In this document: in pieces, positions 1-6,905 of the stretch | Position numbering within the stretch: position 1 is the stretch's first letter | Layout: each line of letters opens with the position of its first letter | Source of the DNA: an uncultured Chiayiivirga sp. | GTDB taxonomy: Bacteria > Pseudomonadota > Gammaproteobacteria > Xanthomonadales > Xanthomonadaceae | DNA length: 16,178 nt | Direction: 5' to 3' | NCBI GenBank assembly: GCA_934525595.1 | Contig: CAKSZJ010000036.1 | Location: 1-16,178 of the forward strand | The notes under the pieces: generated by a model | Told to the model about the DNA's origin: nothing | Seen by the model: only the letters and a program-made list of their open reading frames with translations | Databases searched by the model: none | Position numbers and translations under genes: made by a program

Positions 1-3000
1 GTGGTCGAACTTCAGTACCACCGGGTTCTCGCCGCTCGGCAGAGCCACCGCCGGCGATACCAGGCGCTGGTCGGTGACCGAACCCGTGTTCACGCCGCGC
101 ACGTGTTGCGCGCCGCTCTTCGGATTGGCGGCCGAGATCGCCCAGGTGTTGGTGCCCGTACCCGCCGGGGTCGTCCATCCGCCCAGACCACCCTCGAAGG
201 TCTCGCTCAGCAGCACGTTCGGCGTGCTGCCCGGGCCGCAATCGCCCGGCGCCGCCACCGTGGTGAAGCTCGAGGTCGTCGTCCAGGTGCCAGTGCCACA
301 GCTGTTGCTGGCGCGCACGCGCCAGTAATACGTGGTGCTGGTGTTGAGCGGAGCACTCGGTGTCCAGCTCGTCCCCGCCACGCCGCTGGCCGAAGCCACC
401 ACCGTCGCGAAGCTCGGGCTGGTCGACACTTCGATGTCATAGCCGGCCGCCTGCGCCACCGCGCTCCAGCTGAATGCAGGCAGTGCCGCCACATTCGTGG
501 CGCCATGCACAGGAGCCGTCAACGTGCCCGCCACTGGCGCCGCACTGAACAGGTTCAGGCCCACGCTCGTGGTCTTCGGGCCGCTGCCCGCGTCGCCGGT
601 GACATCCAGCGTGTAGCTGCCCGCCGCCGCCGACCCGGTGTTGCCGATCGTCAGCGTGCTCGTGCCCGCCGGCGTCACCGGGTTGGCGCTGAAGCTCGCC
701 GTCGTGCCCGCCGGGTTGCCGCTCACGGCCAGCGTCACCGGGTTGCTGAAGCCCAGGATCGAGCCGATGTTCACCGTGTAATCCGCCGCCGTCGGGGTAC
801 ATACCGAAAGGCTGGTCGGCGTGACCTGCTGAGTGAAGTCGGGGTTCTGCGCGCAGTTGTAGCAGACCAGCGCGAAATCCTGGTCGGTGATGTCGGCATT
901 GCCCGGTACGCCGTCAGCGCCCACGCTGGCCGCCGTCACCGTGATCGAAAGCGCACCCGAGGCGCCTGGCTGGAGGAAGATGGCTTCGTAATTGTTCTTG
1001 GTGTCGGTTGCTCCTCCGGTGGTGCTCCATTGCCCGTTGAACACGTTGCCAAGATAACTGGTCGAGCCCACGGCCGCCTGGAGATCGAGGTTGTTGGCCT
1101 GCGGGCTGGTGCCGATGGCGCCGGCCGCATCGGTGTAGGTCATGACGATGCGGACCGGCTTGCTCGGGTCGGCCACGGCACCGTTCCAGGTCCAGGTTTC
1201 GCCGGTTGCGCCGAAGATGTGGGTCTGGTCCACCAGCGCGCGCGGCGTGGCGTCGAAGGCCAGCTGCATGTTGGGCATGCCGTAGCCCTGGCTGTTGGTC
1301 GGCAGGTTGCCGTTGCCGGAGACGCCGGTCAGGTAGGTCGGATGCGCGACCATGTAGGCCTTCATCATCGCCGGGCTGGGCGTGCTCAAGCCGTATTCGG
1401 TCTGCATCCAGCGGTAGTAGAGCGAGGCCACGCCGGCGGCGGCGGGCGTCGAATGGCTGGTGCCCGAGGACGCGGCGAAGACGGTCTGGCCGGGCGGGCG
1501 GTACTGATCGCAGACGCTGTCTCCGGCATAGCCGGTGGCGTTGCTGGCGGTGCCCTGGATATGCGTGCCGGGCGCGATGATCTCCGGCTTGACGCGCGAA
1601 CCGGGCGCGGGGCCGCGGCTGGAGAAGTTGATCACGTCCATGGCGTTGTCGGCACCGGTGGCACCGACCCCACAGCCGTCCGTCCAGCCCCCCCCTTCGT
1701 CGTTCGGGCGCTGGTTCTCCGAGGCACCGACCGTGATCATGTTCTTGCCGTTGCCCGGCGTGCCGACCGTACCCGCACCCGAACCGCTGTTGCCGGCCGC
1801 GAACAGGTAGATCATCTGCTGGTTGCCCGACTCGGCCAGGTCCGCGTCGCGCACGCCCACGTCATAGGCCTGCGAGGAGTCGTCGTAGCTGCCGGCGCAG
1901 CCCGAGCAGCCCCAGGAGTTGGAGCTGATCACCGCGCCCTTGTCCTGTTCGCTCTTGATTACCCCCGTATCGGTATTGCCGCACACCGAGACGTCGTAGG
2001 AGCCCGCATTGCGGAAGATCTTGGTGTTGCCGGTGCGGCCGTAGGGATTGATGCCCTGGCCGCGCAGGTAGCCGTTCGCGTCGGTGAACGGAAGCCCGGC
2101 GCGCTGGTCATAGCCGCTGATGATGCTGGTGTTGATATGGCCATGGCCGCCGCGTCCGTCGGCCAGGGCATCGGTGGTGCAGTTGTTGGCGTAGACGATG
2201 CGGCTGGTAACGCCGTCGCGGAACCGGGTCAGGGTCGAATCGCCGGCACCGTTCACGATGGTGCCGTTGCCCACGCCATCGTCGGTCACGTTGACGAGGG
2301 GATAGTCGGCCGGGTTCTGGCTGAAGCCCAGACTGTCCAGCCAGGCCAGGTAGCCGGGCGCGGCCGGGCCGGTGTTTCCGGCGTTGAAGTCACCCGCAAG
2401 GATCTGGCCCTGCACCTCGTCCATCTTGTGGCGCGGGAAGCGCTCGCCCACCCACACCACGTCGGGCAGCGCAGCGATGGTCAGGAGATCCGCGGCGCGG
2501 ACGGTGATGATGGCGTTCTCGAAGGCCAGGATCGGGGACCAGTCAGCCTGCACTTCGACCGCCAGGTTCGCCACGGCTTGCTGGGTCGCACTCTTGCCGG
2601 TGTGGTTGTACATCTGCACGACCACCGGCACCAGCTCATCCGGCCGGGTCGCTTCGAGGATGCGGCGCTCGATCGATCCACCCAGCTTGTAGGCGGGCTG
2701 GAAGCTGCCGCTGAACTGGAGGAAGTCGCCGTCGGCCGCGAGGCCGTCGAGCTTTCCGCGGCTTGCCGCATCGGACCACACCATGTAGCCGTTGGTGGCG
2801 ACGTACTGCACCAGCCGGGCACCGGTCGCCTCGACCTCATCCAGCCAGGCCTGCTTGATCGGGCCGACGAATTGCACCAGATGCAGCGCCGGACCGGCCG
2901 GGGACTTGGCCGCGAGCGTGGGCGGGACATCCCGAACAGCGGTCGTGCTGATCGGATGGCGGTCGAAAAGGATCGCGTCCATCTCCGGATCGATCCGCAG

Positions 3001-3225
3001 GCGCGCGCGCGCCTCCCCGGACAGGCCGCGCAAGGCTTCGTCGCTGACCCGATACAGGCCGAACGCACCGTAGTCGTGCCACAGGCTCACGCCCGGCGTG
3101 GCCGGGTCGAGCTGCCCGGGGGCGGCGATGACCTTGTGGGATTTTGCAGTGGCAGCGCCAATGCCTGCGGCAAGCGCAAGCAGGGTACAACCCGCGGCGG
3201 CAAGCGCGCGGCCGTGACTTCTCAT
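1..3225 (-). CDS. Secreted subtilisin-like S8 serine protease with Ig/FnIII-like tail (3' end beyond window)
   Basis: An uninterrupted frame of 1075 codons runs from ATG at 3225 to the window edge, so the C-terminus is missing. Residues 1-28 form a signal peptide ending near ATA-KS, so the product is exported. A long N-terminal region precedes the peptidase domain. The triad is readable: Asp315 in VNVTDDGV, His361 in GGHGHINTS, Ser590 in SSGTSHSTPAAAG, with oxyanion Asn479 in FAAGNSGSG. The His block reads HGHI where most subtilases have HGTH. The layout resembles KP-43-type S8 proteases. Behind it come an Ig-like stretch (about 797-895), a fibronectin III-like domain (about 902-988) and the start of a MAM-like jelly roll with FEGGLGGW (from about 995). 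It probably acts as an extracellular or surface protease for protein nutrients; the substrate is unknown. A run of eight G lies in codons 511-513. The start is supported by GGGAG nine bases upstream and by the signal peptide. Confidence 0.93.
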   Translation of the reverse strand, partial: MRSHGRALAAAGCTLLALAAGIGAATAKSHKVIAAPGQLDPATPGVSLWHDYGAFGLYRVSDEALRGLSGEARARLRIDPEMDAILFDRHPISTTAVRDVPPTLAAKSPAGPALHLVQFVGPIKQAWLDEVEATGARLVQYVATNGYMVWSDAASRGKLDGLAADGDFLQFSGSFQPAYKLGGSIERRILEATRPDELVPVVVQMYNHTGKSATQQAVANLAVEVQADWSPILAFENAIITVRAADLLTIAALPDVVWVGERFPRHKMDEVQGQILAGDFNAGNTGPAAPGYLAWLDSLGFSQNPADYPLVNVTDDGVGNGTIVNGAGDSTLTRFRDGVTSRIVYANNCTTDALADGRGGHGHINTSIISGYDQRAGLPFTDANGYLRGQGINPYGRTGNTKIFRNAGSYDVSVCGNTDTGVIKSEQDKGAVISSNSWGCSGCAGSYDDSSQAYDVGVRDADLAESGNQQMIYLFAAGNSGSGAGTVGTPGNGKNMITVGASENQRPNDEGGGWTDGCGVGATGADNAMDVINFSSRGPAPGSRVKPEIIAPGTHIQGTASNATGYAGDSVCDQYRPPGQTVFAASSGTSHSTPAAAGVASLYYRWMQTEYGLSTPSPAMMKAYMVAHPTYLTGVSGNGNLPTNSQGYGMPNMQLAFDATPRALVDQTHIFGATGETWTWNGAVADPSKPVRIVMTYTDAAGAIGTSPQANNLDLQAAVGSTSYLGNVFNGQWSTTGGATDTKNNYEAIFLQPGASGALSITVTAASVGADGVPGNADITDQDFALVCYNCAQNPDFTQQVTPTSLSVCTPTAADYTVNIGSILGFSNPVTLAVSGNPAGTTASFSANPVTPAGTSTLTIGNTGSAAAGSYTLDVTGDAGSGPKTTSVGLNLFSAAPVAGTLTAPVHGATNVAALPAFSWSAVAQAAGYDIEVSTSPSFATVVASASGVAGTSWTPSAPLNTSTTYYWRVRASNSCGTGTWTTTSSFTTVAAPGDCGPGSTPNVLLSETFEGGLGGWTTPAGTGTNTWAISAANPKSGAQHVRGVNTGSVTDQRLVSPAVALPSGENPVVLKFDH

Positions 3226-3234
3226 ACAGGAGTT

Positions 3235-3239
3235 CTCCC
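3235..3239 (-). promoter_or_regulatory. Ribosome binding site of the S8 protease
   Basis: GGGAG on the minus strand lies nine bases before the ATG at 3225. It supports that start over any codon further inside the signal peptide. Confidence 0.55.
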
Positions 3240-3259
3240 GAAGCGGTTGGATCAATCGA

Positions 3260-3278
3260 ATCTGTGTGTACGACAGAT
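3260..3278. repeat. Inverted repeat in the protease leader (possible operator)
   Basis: ATCTGT and ACAGAT face each other across seven bases, 35-53 bases upstream of the protease ATG. The position would suit a regulator site or a small mRNA hairpin. A six-base arm can occur by chance, so this is only a candidate. Confidence 0.2.
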
Positions 3279-3321
3279 GAATCGCCGGCGCACGTTAACA
3301 CAACGCCAACCACCGCCACAG

Positions 3322-3330
3322 CCCCCCCCC
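3322..3330 (-). repeat. G9 homopolymer upstream of the protease gene
   Basis: Nine consecutive C on the plus strand (G on the coding strand of the protease) lie about 100 bases before its start codon, in the gap between hslR and the protease. Such tracts can change length by slipped-strand pairing. Here the tract would alter promoter spacing, if the promoter lies around it. Confidence 0.6.
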
Positions 3331-3337
3331 GGAAGAC

Positions 3338-3355
3338 ACCGGCGAACGCGCCGGT
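3338..3355 (-). terminator. Possible hairpin terminator after hslR
   Basis: ACCGGCG and CGCCGGT form a perfect seven-base stem with a four-base loop, 67 bases beyond the hslR stop. It is followed on the minus strand by the G9 tract rather than by a U-run, so it is not a classical intrinsic terminator. It may only slow or protect transcript ends. Confidence 0.3.
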
Positions 3356-3421
3356 CATGCGGCAGCCTCGGACAATGCGGGTGCACAGCCTGACCGACAC
3401 CCGCCCGGAGTGCCCCGCCAG

Positions 3422-3811
3422 TTATTGCGCGTCGAGGTCGCCCAGGGCCTGGATCAGGCGACGGGCGCGCTTGTCGGGACGGTGCGCAGGCGGCCGGTAG
3501 CCGGCGCGCTCGGCGGCGCGCAGCGCGCGCTGTGCCTCGCGATGGAGGCGCGACTGCTCGTCTTCTCGATAGAGTTGCTGCGCCACGGAAGCCGGCCCGC
3601 GCGCGTCGGACAACCCCAGTACGGAGATCTCCCAGGTTTCACCGACGCGCTCGATGGTCAGCGCATCGCCCACGCGCACCGCGCGCGAGGGTTTGCAGGG
3701 CTGGCCGGCGATCTTCACCCTCGAAAGCGTCACGGCCTCCTTGGCCAGCGCCCGGGTCTTGAAAAAACGCGCGGCCCACAGCCACACGTCGATGCGCACG
3801 CCTTCGCTCAC
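3422..3811 (-). CDS. hslR: Hsp15-like S4-domain RNA-binding heat shock protein
   Basis: This 129-residue protein matches the Hsp15 family in length (the E. coli protein is about 133) and layout. An S4 RNA-binding domain fills residues 5-65 (RIDVWLWAARFFKTR, then VKIAGQPCKPSRAVRVGD), followed by a basic C-terminal tail rich in Arg and Ala ending DKRARRLIQALGDLDAQ. Family knowledge: Hsp15 binds free 50S subunits that still carry a nascent chain on tRNA and helps recycle them after heat shock. The start is GTG at 3811, whose last two bases are the first two of the msrB stop (GTGA), so translation is probably coupled to msrB. It is the last gene of msrA-msrB-hslR, which suits a response to oxidative and heat damage to proteins. 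Confidence 0.92.
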   Translation of the reverse strand: MSEGVRIDVWLWAARFFKTRALAKEAVTLSRVKIAGQPCKPSRAVRVGDALTIERVGETWEISVLGLSDARGPASVAQQLYREDEQSRLHREAQRALRAAERAGYRPPAHRPDKRARRLIQALGDLDAQ

Positions 3812-4284
3812 GGCACCTCGCCATCAGCGGCGTGCTGCGGCGGCTCGATACCCTCGTCGAAGAACTCCAGCGCCTCGGAGTTGAGGCAATAGCGTTCGAA
3901 CGTCGGGGCTGGCCCATCCGGGAAGACGTGGCCCAGATGCCCGTCGCAGCGCGCGCAGCGGATCTCGATGCGCACCATGCCGTGGCTGACATCGCGCAGG
4001 GCGTTCAGGTGTCCGGGATCGACCGGGCGCGAGAAGCTCGGCCAGCCGGTGCCCGAGTCGAACTTGTCGGCCGAGGAAAACAGCGGCAGGCCACATAGCG
4101 CGCAGGCGTAACGGCCACTGCGGTGGTTGTCGAGCAGGTTGCCGCAGAACGGTGCCTCGGTGCCGTGCGCCAGAAGGACGTGGCGCTGCTGCGGGCTCAG
4201 GCGCGCCGCGAGGCGTTCGCGCTCGCGGCCGGAAAGCGGCACGAGGTCGTAGCCCGAGGCGGATCGCGGGCGCGTCGCGCTCAC
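3808..4284 (-). CDS. msrB: Peptide-methionine (R)-S-oxide reductase MsrB
   Basis: This 158-residue protein reduces the R epimer of methionine sulfoxide in proteins. The zinc-binding pairs are visible as C61-x2-C64 (CALC) and C110-x2-C113 (CARC). The core motif SGTGWPSF is at 78-84 and the catalytic cysteine is C133 in RYCLNS. C47 in APFCGN is at the place of the usual resolving cysteine. There is no signal peptide, so it is cytoplasmic. The start is a GTG at 4284 that overlaps the msrA stop as GTGA. No ATG fits, because the conserved region begins within 20 residues. The stop overlaps the hslR start in the same way. It complements MsrA, which handles the S epimer, and both probably come from one transcript. 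Confidence 0.95.
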   Translation of the reverse strand: MSATRPRSASGYDLVPLSGRERERLAARLSPQQRHVLLAHGTEAPFCGNLLDNHRSGRYACALCGLPLFSSADKFDSGTGWPSFSRPVDPGHLNALRDVSHGMVRIEIRCARCDGHLGHVFPDGPAPTFERYCLNSEALEFFDEGIEPPQHAADGEVP

Positions 4285-4904
4285 TGCGGACGCACCTTGT
4301 CGGGAAAGGCGTGGCGCAGCTTGGCCACCTTGGGCTGCGCGGCGGCGCGGATGAAGGGCTGCTCGGGATTGAGCGCGGCGTAATCCTGATGGTGGGCCTC
4401 GGCCGGGTAGAACCCAGCCAGCGGTTCGAGCGCGGTGACGATGGGCGCGTCGAAAAGCCCCGCAGCGTCAAGTTGCACGATGTAGCGCTCAGCCAGCTCG
4501 CGCTGCGCCTGATCGGCAAAGAACACCGCCGATCGGTACTGCGTACCGATGTCCCCGCCCTGCCGGTTGAGCTGGGTGGGGTCGTGCGCCACGGAAAAGA
4601 ACACCTTGAGGATCTGCCCCAGGCTGATGCGATGCGGGTCGTAGGCGATGCGGATCGCTTCGGCGTGGCCGGTGGTGTTGGTGCACACCGCCTCGTAATT
4701 GGCCGTCTCGGCGCTGCCGCCGCTGTAGCCGGAAACCACCTCGATGACGCCGTCGAGCTGGCGATAGACCGCCTCGGTGCACCAGAAACAGCCGCCGGCC
4801 AGCACGATCTCGGCGTGCGCGGCATCCGCGTCGGCCGCGGGATCGAGTTCGGGATCAGGAAACGCCGCCGGCGAATGGCCGGGCAGCGCGCAGGAAAGCG
4901 TCAT
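4281..4904 (-). CDS. msrA: Peptide-methionine (S)-S-oxide reductase MsrA
   Basis: This 207-residue protein carries the MsrA signature GGCFWCTEAVY with catalytic C39, conserved E44, and the downstream blocks SGYSGG, TGHAEAIRI, GDIGTQYRSA and YPAEAHHQDY. It reduces methionine-S-sulfoxide in proteins with thioredoxin as reductant (family knowledge). About 30 residues precede the core, as in E. coli MsrA. They are acidic and alanine-rich and do not look like a signal peptide. It is the first gene of a three-gene set; its TGA stop forms GTGA with msrB. No strong ribosome binding site precedes the ATG (only GCGAGA). A TTGAAG box and a poor CATGTT box 17 bases apart lie about 30-60 bases upstream and may be the operon promoter. 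Confidence 0.96.
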   Translation of the reverse strand: MTLSCALPGHSPAAFPDPELDPAADADAAHAEIVLAGGCFWCTEAVYRQLDGVIEVVSGYSGGSAETANYEAVCTNTTGHAEAIRIAYDPHRISLGQILKVFFSVAHDPTQLNRQGGDIGTQYRSAVFFADQAQRELAERYIVQLDAAGLFDAPIVTALEPLAGFYPAEAHHQDYAALNPEQPFIRAAAQPKVAKLRHAFPDKVRPQ

Positions 4905-5006
4905 GGTGCGTCTCGCAAATAGGAACCCGTGCAGAACATGCGCCCGCAGCGGACGGGCTTCAAGAGCCGGCGCCGCCCCCGCTCAGGAAATGGCGGAGCG
5001 GCGCGG

Positions 5007-5786
5007 TCAGGATTTCCTGCGCTGTCGCGGGGTGGTGACCAGCGCCGGCATGGGGCTGGGAAATCGCGCAGCGTCTGCCTTGCGCCCGTCCGCCGGCGGC
5101 GCCGCCCCTGTCTTCTTCGCGACCTTGGCGGAAGGCTTCGCGCGCCCTGCGCCCGCCTTTGCTGCCTTCAGCGAAGCCTTTTCCGCAGGCTTTGCGGGCA
5201 CCGATGCAGCCGGCGTCTTCGCCGTTTTCGAGGCCGCGGTCTTGCCGGCGGCGGCCGCAGGCGTCTTGCGGCGCGGCTTCGCGGGCTCAGGAACGGGTTC
5301 GGACGCAGCGGCATCCTGTGCACTGGCGCGCCCGCCCCTGGCCATCGGCCGCTGCCGCGGGGAAAGAATCTCTCCCAGGCCCGGCACGACGGCCATGACC
5401 TGACTCATGTCCGGGAAGGCGCGCGGCGGCAGCGCCTCGCCCAGAAGCTGCGAGCAGGCCTCTTGCCAATTCTCCAGCGCAGCCTGCACACCTGCGGAAA
5501 AGCGCGACTGGTGATCGATCGCCTTCGCCAGCAGGCTCTGCCATCGCTCGGCATCCAGCGCACCGAAATGACCGGCCAGATCCGCCGGCAACGCCGTCAG
5601 CGCGTCGAGGGAAAAATCGCGCCGGAAGCGGTCCACGCCGGCCAGCCCCTGTCCCAGCCGCATGCCGGCCTCGTCCGCGAACAGGTCGAACCACTGCTGG
5701 CCGTGTTCCTGCAGCAGCGCGGCGATGCGCAGGGCCAGATCGATGTTGGCCTGGTACAGCGCCTTGGGAACCGATGGGGTAGACAT
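5007..5786 (-). CDS. Phasin family protein with long Ala/Lys/Pro-rich tail
   Basis: The protein has 259 residues. Residues 1-130 look like a phasin: amphipathic helices without membrane spans, beginning ALYQANIDLALRIAALLQEH and continuing with QSRFSAGVQAALENWQE. Phasins coat polyhydroxyalkanoate granules and limit coalescence (family knowledge). From about residue 150 the chain becomes a low-complexity tail of A, K, P, S and T, including GKTAASKTAKTPAAS and SLKAAKAGAGRAKPSAKVAKK. This recalls histone H1-like tails and the PHA-granule regulators PhaF and PhaI. The tail may tether granules to DNA or may simply be disordered. The start is well supported by AGGAGG seven bases upstream. No phaC or phaR gene lies in the window. 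The family call rests on the N-terminal pattern alone. Confidence 0.75.
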   Translation of the reverse strand: MSTPSVPKALYQANIDLALRIAALLQEHGQQWFDLFADEAGMRLGQGLAGVDRFRRDFSLDALTALPADLAGHFGALDAERWQSLLAKAIDHQSRFSAGVQAALENWQEACSQLLGEALPPRAFPDMSQVMAVVPGLGEILSPRQRPMARGGRASAQDAAASEPVPEPAKPRRKTPAAAAGKTAASKTAKTPAASVPAKPAEKASLKAAKAGAGRAKPSAKVAKKTGAAPPADGRKADAARFPSPMPALVTTPRQRRKS

Positions 5787-5793
5787 GACGGAC

Positions 5794-5799
5794 CCTCCT
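5794..5799 (-). promoter_or_regulatory. Strong ribosome binding site of the phasin gene
   Basis: A consensus AGGAGG lies seven bases before the ATG at 5786. It is the best Shine-Dalgarno sequence noted in the window, consistent with high expression, which is usual for phasins. Confidence 0.8.
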
Positions 5800-5823
5800 G
5801 GGTGGGTGGGAAGCGATCCGCGC

Positions 5824-5840
5824 GCCGCACGCCGTGCGGC
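5824..5840 (-). terminator. Hairpin between the DUF1415 gene and the phasin gene
   Basis: GCCGCAC and GTGCGGC form a seven-base stem with a three-base loop in the 109-base gap. A second short hairpin, GGCGC/GCGCC with loop CAT, lies at 5868-5880. Neither is followed by a U-run on the minus strand. They may end the nfuA-deaminase-DUF1415 transcript or form part of the phasin leader. Confidence 0.3.
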
Positions 5841-5895
5841 AGCGCCACGCCCAGCCTAATGGATTGCGGCGCCATGCGCCGCCAGGGCGCGACGG

Positions 5896-6459
5896 TCAGC
5901 CTTCCGTGCCCTCGCGCCAGAGCGCCTCCCAGCCTTCGCGTCCCAGTGCCCGCAGCCGCTCCACGTTGCGCAGGTAGATCGCATCGGTGTCCTCCACCGC
6001 GTCCACCGCGCGCTCGATCGAGGCTTCGCGCAACAGGTGCAGGGTGGGGAACGGCGAGCGGTTGGTGCAATTGGCCGGGTCGTCGGCCGGAACATCGGCG
6101 AACCGGTAGTCGGGGTGGAAGCTCGCGACTTGCAGCTCGCCCTCGAGGTTCATCTGCACCAGCGCGGCGTCGGCCAGATCGAGGAAATCGTTGAAGTCGA
6201 GGAAATCGCCCAGCACCTGCGGGTGCACCAGCAGGGTGGTTTCGACCTGCGCCTCGTCGGTGACGGCAAGGCGCTGCAGCTCTTCGCAAAGGTCCACCAG
6301 CAGCGCCTCTTCGTCACGCGCGGGGCTGACGACGATGCGCACACGATCGCCCACGTACGGCGCGCGGGCGAACGGGCACAGGTTGAGACCGATGACCGCG
6401 CGCTCGATCCAGCGCCGGGTGGCGGCAACGACCTCGGCATCCCCCGGCGCGCTGCTCAT
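5896..6459 (-). CDS. DUF1415 family protein of unknown function
   Basis: The product is a soluble protein of 187 residues with no signal peptide or membrane span. It matches my memory of DUF1415 through the N-terminal block RWIERAVIGLNLCPFAR (C28) and the later blocks DFLDFNDFLDLAD, SFHPDYRFADVPADDPANCT and TNRSPFPTLHLLRE. No reaction is established for the family. I chose the ATG at 6459, which overlaps the deaminase stop as ATGA. A longer reading from 6525 would overlap the deaminase by 70 bases and adds only a non-conserved, Arg-rich stretch. The overlap implies translational coupling to the cytosine deaminase and therefore possibly a related role. The conserved cysteines and histidines could bind a metal, but this is speculation. 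Confidence 0.85.
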   Translation of the reverse strand: MSSAPGDAEVVAATRRWIERAVIGLNLCPFARAPYVGDRVRIVVSPARDEEALLVDLCEELQRLAVTDEAQVETTLLVHPQVLGDFLDFNDFLDLADAALVQMNLEGELQVASFHPDYRFADVPADDPANCTNRSPFPTLHLLREASIERAVDAVEDTDAIYLRNVERLRALGREGWEALWREGTEG

Positions 6460-6893
6460 TCGCCGATATCCTCGTTCCACAGCGCGGGCTTTTCGCGCAT
6501 CAGGCGCGCCATCAGCTCGATGCACTCGTGGTCATCGAGCACGGTGAGCGCCACCCCGCGGCTGCGCAACAGCGCTTCCTCGCCCATGAAGCTGCGGTTT
6601 TCGCCGATGACCACGCGCGGAATGCCGTAGAGCAGGATCGCGCCCGAGCACATGGCGCAGGGCGAGAGCGTGGTGTAGAGCGTGGCCTCGCGATATACGC
6701 CCGCGGGCTGGCGGCCCGCGTTCTCGAAGGCGTCCATTTCCCCATGCAGGATCGGGCTGCCCTTCTGCACGCGGCGGTTGTGTCCGCGTCCGATGATGCG
6801 CCCGGCGTGCACGATGACCGAGCCGATGGGAATGCCACCTTCGGCAAAGCCGGCGCGTGCTTCCTCGATGGCGGCGCGCATGAACTCATCCAT
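6456..6893 (-). CDS. Zinc-dependent cytosine deaminase of the yeast FCY1 type
   Basis: This 145-residue protein belongs to the cytidine/deoxycytidylate deaminase fold. The zinc ligands are H50 in ILHGEMDAFENAG with proton shuttle E52, and C79 and C82 in TLSPCAMCSGA. Several features match yeast cytosine deaminase as I recall it: RGHN with N39, QKGS, LYTTLSPC, YGIPR, GEN with F102, and the C-terminus W139-N-E-D142-IGE. In the yeast enzyme the Asn, Phe, Trp and Asp close over the cytosine base. The predicted reaction is cytosine to uracil plus ammonia, in pyrimidine salvage. It is unrelated to E. coli CodA, which is an amidohydrolase. The start is supported by AGGAG six bases upstream, right after the nfuA stop. 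It lies in the nfuA-deaminase-DUF1415 set. Another nucleobase or a pterin-like substrate is possible. Confidence 0.88.
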   Translation of the reverse strand: MDEFMRAAIEEARAGFAEGGIPIGSVIVHAGRIIGRGHNRRVQKGSPILHGEMDAFENAGRQPAGVYREATLYTTLSPCAMCSGAILLYGIPRVVIGENRSFMGEEALLRSRGVALTVLDDHECIELMARLMREKPALWNEDIGE

Positions 6894-6899
6894 GGAATG

Positions 6900-6904
6900 C
6901 TCCT
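6900..6904 (-). promoter_or_regulatory. Ribosome binding site of the cytosine deaminase
   Basis: AGGAG lies six bases before the ATG at 6893 and begins two bases past the nfuA stop codon. It fixes the deaminase start and suggests that both genes share one mRNA. Confidence 0.7.
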
Positions 6905-6905
6905 G

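Noticed and set aside
1..3393. Open plus-strand frame of about 1130 codons opposite the S8 protease
   Set aside because: Its translation is Arg/Ala/Gly-rich without domains, while the minus strand encodes a complete signal peptide and subtilisin triad. It is a high-GC antisense shadow.
4984..5019. Eight-base inverted repeat CAGGAAAT/ATTTCCTG around the phasin stop
   Set aside because: The 20-base spacer is long, no U-run follows, and it overlaps the coding end, so I did not list it as a terminator.
4929..6194. Plus-strand frame of about 420 codons opposite the phasin and DUF1415 genes
   Set aside because: Arg-rich shadow; both minus-strand genes have family support and the phasin has a consensus ribosome binding site.
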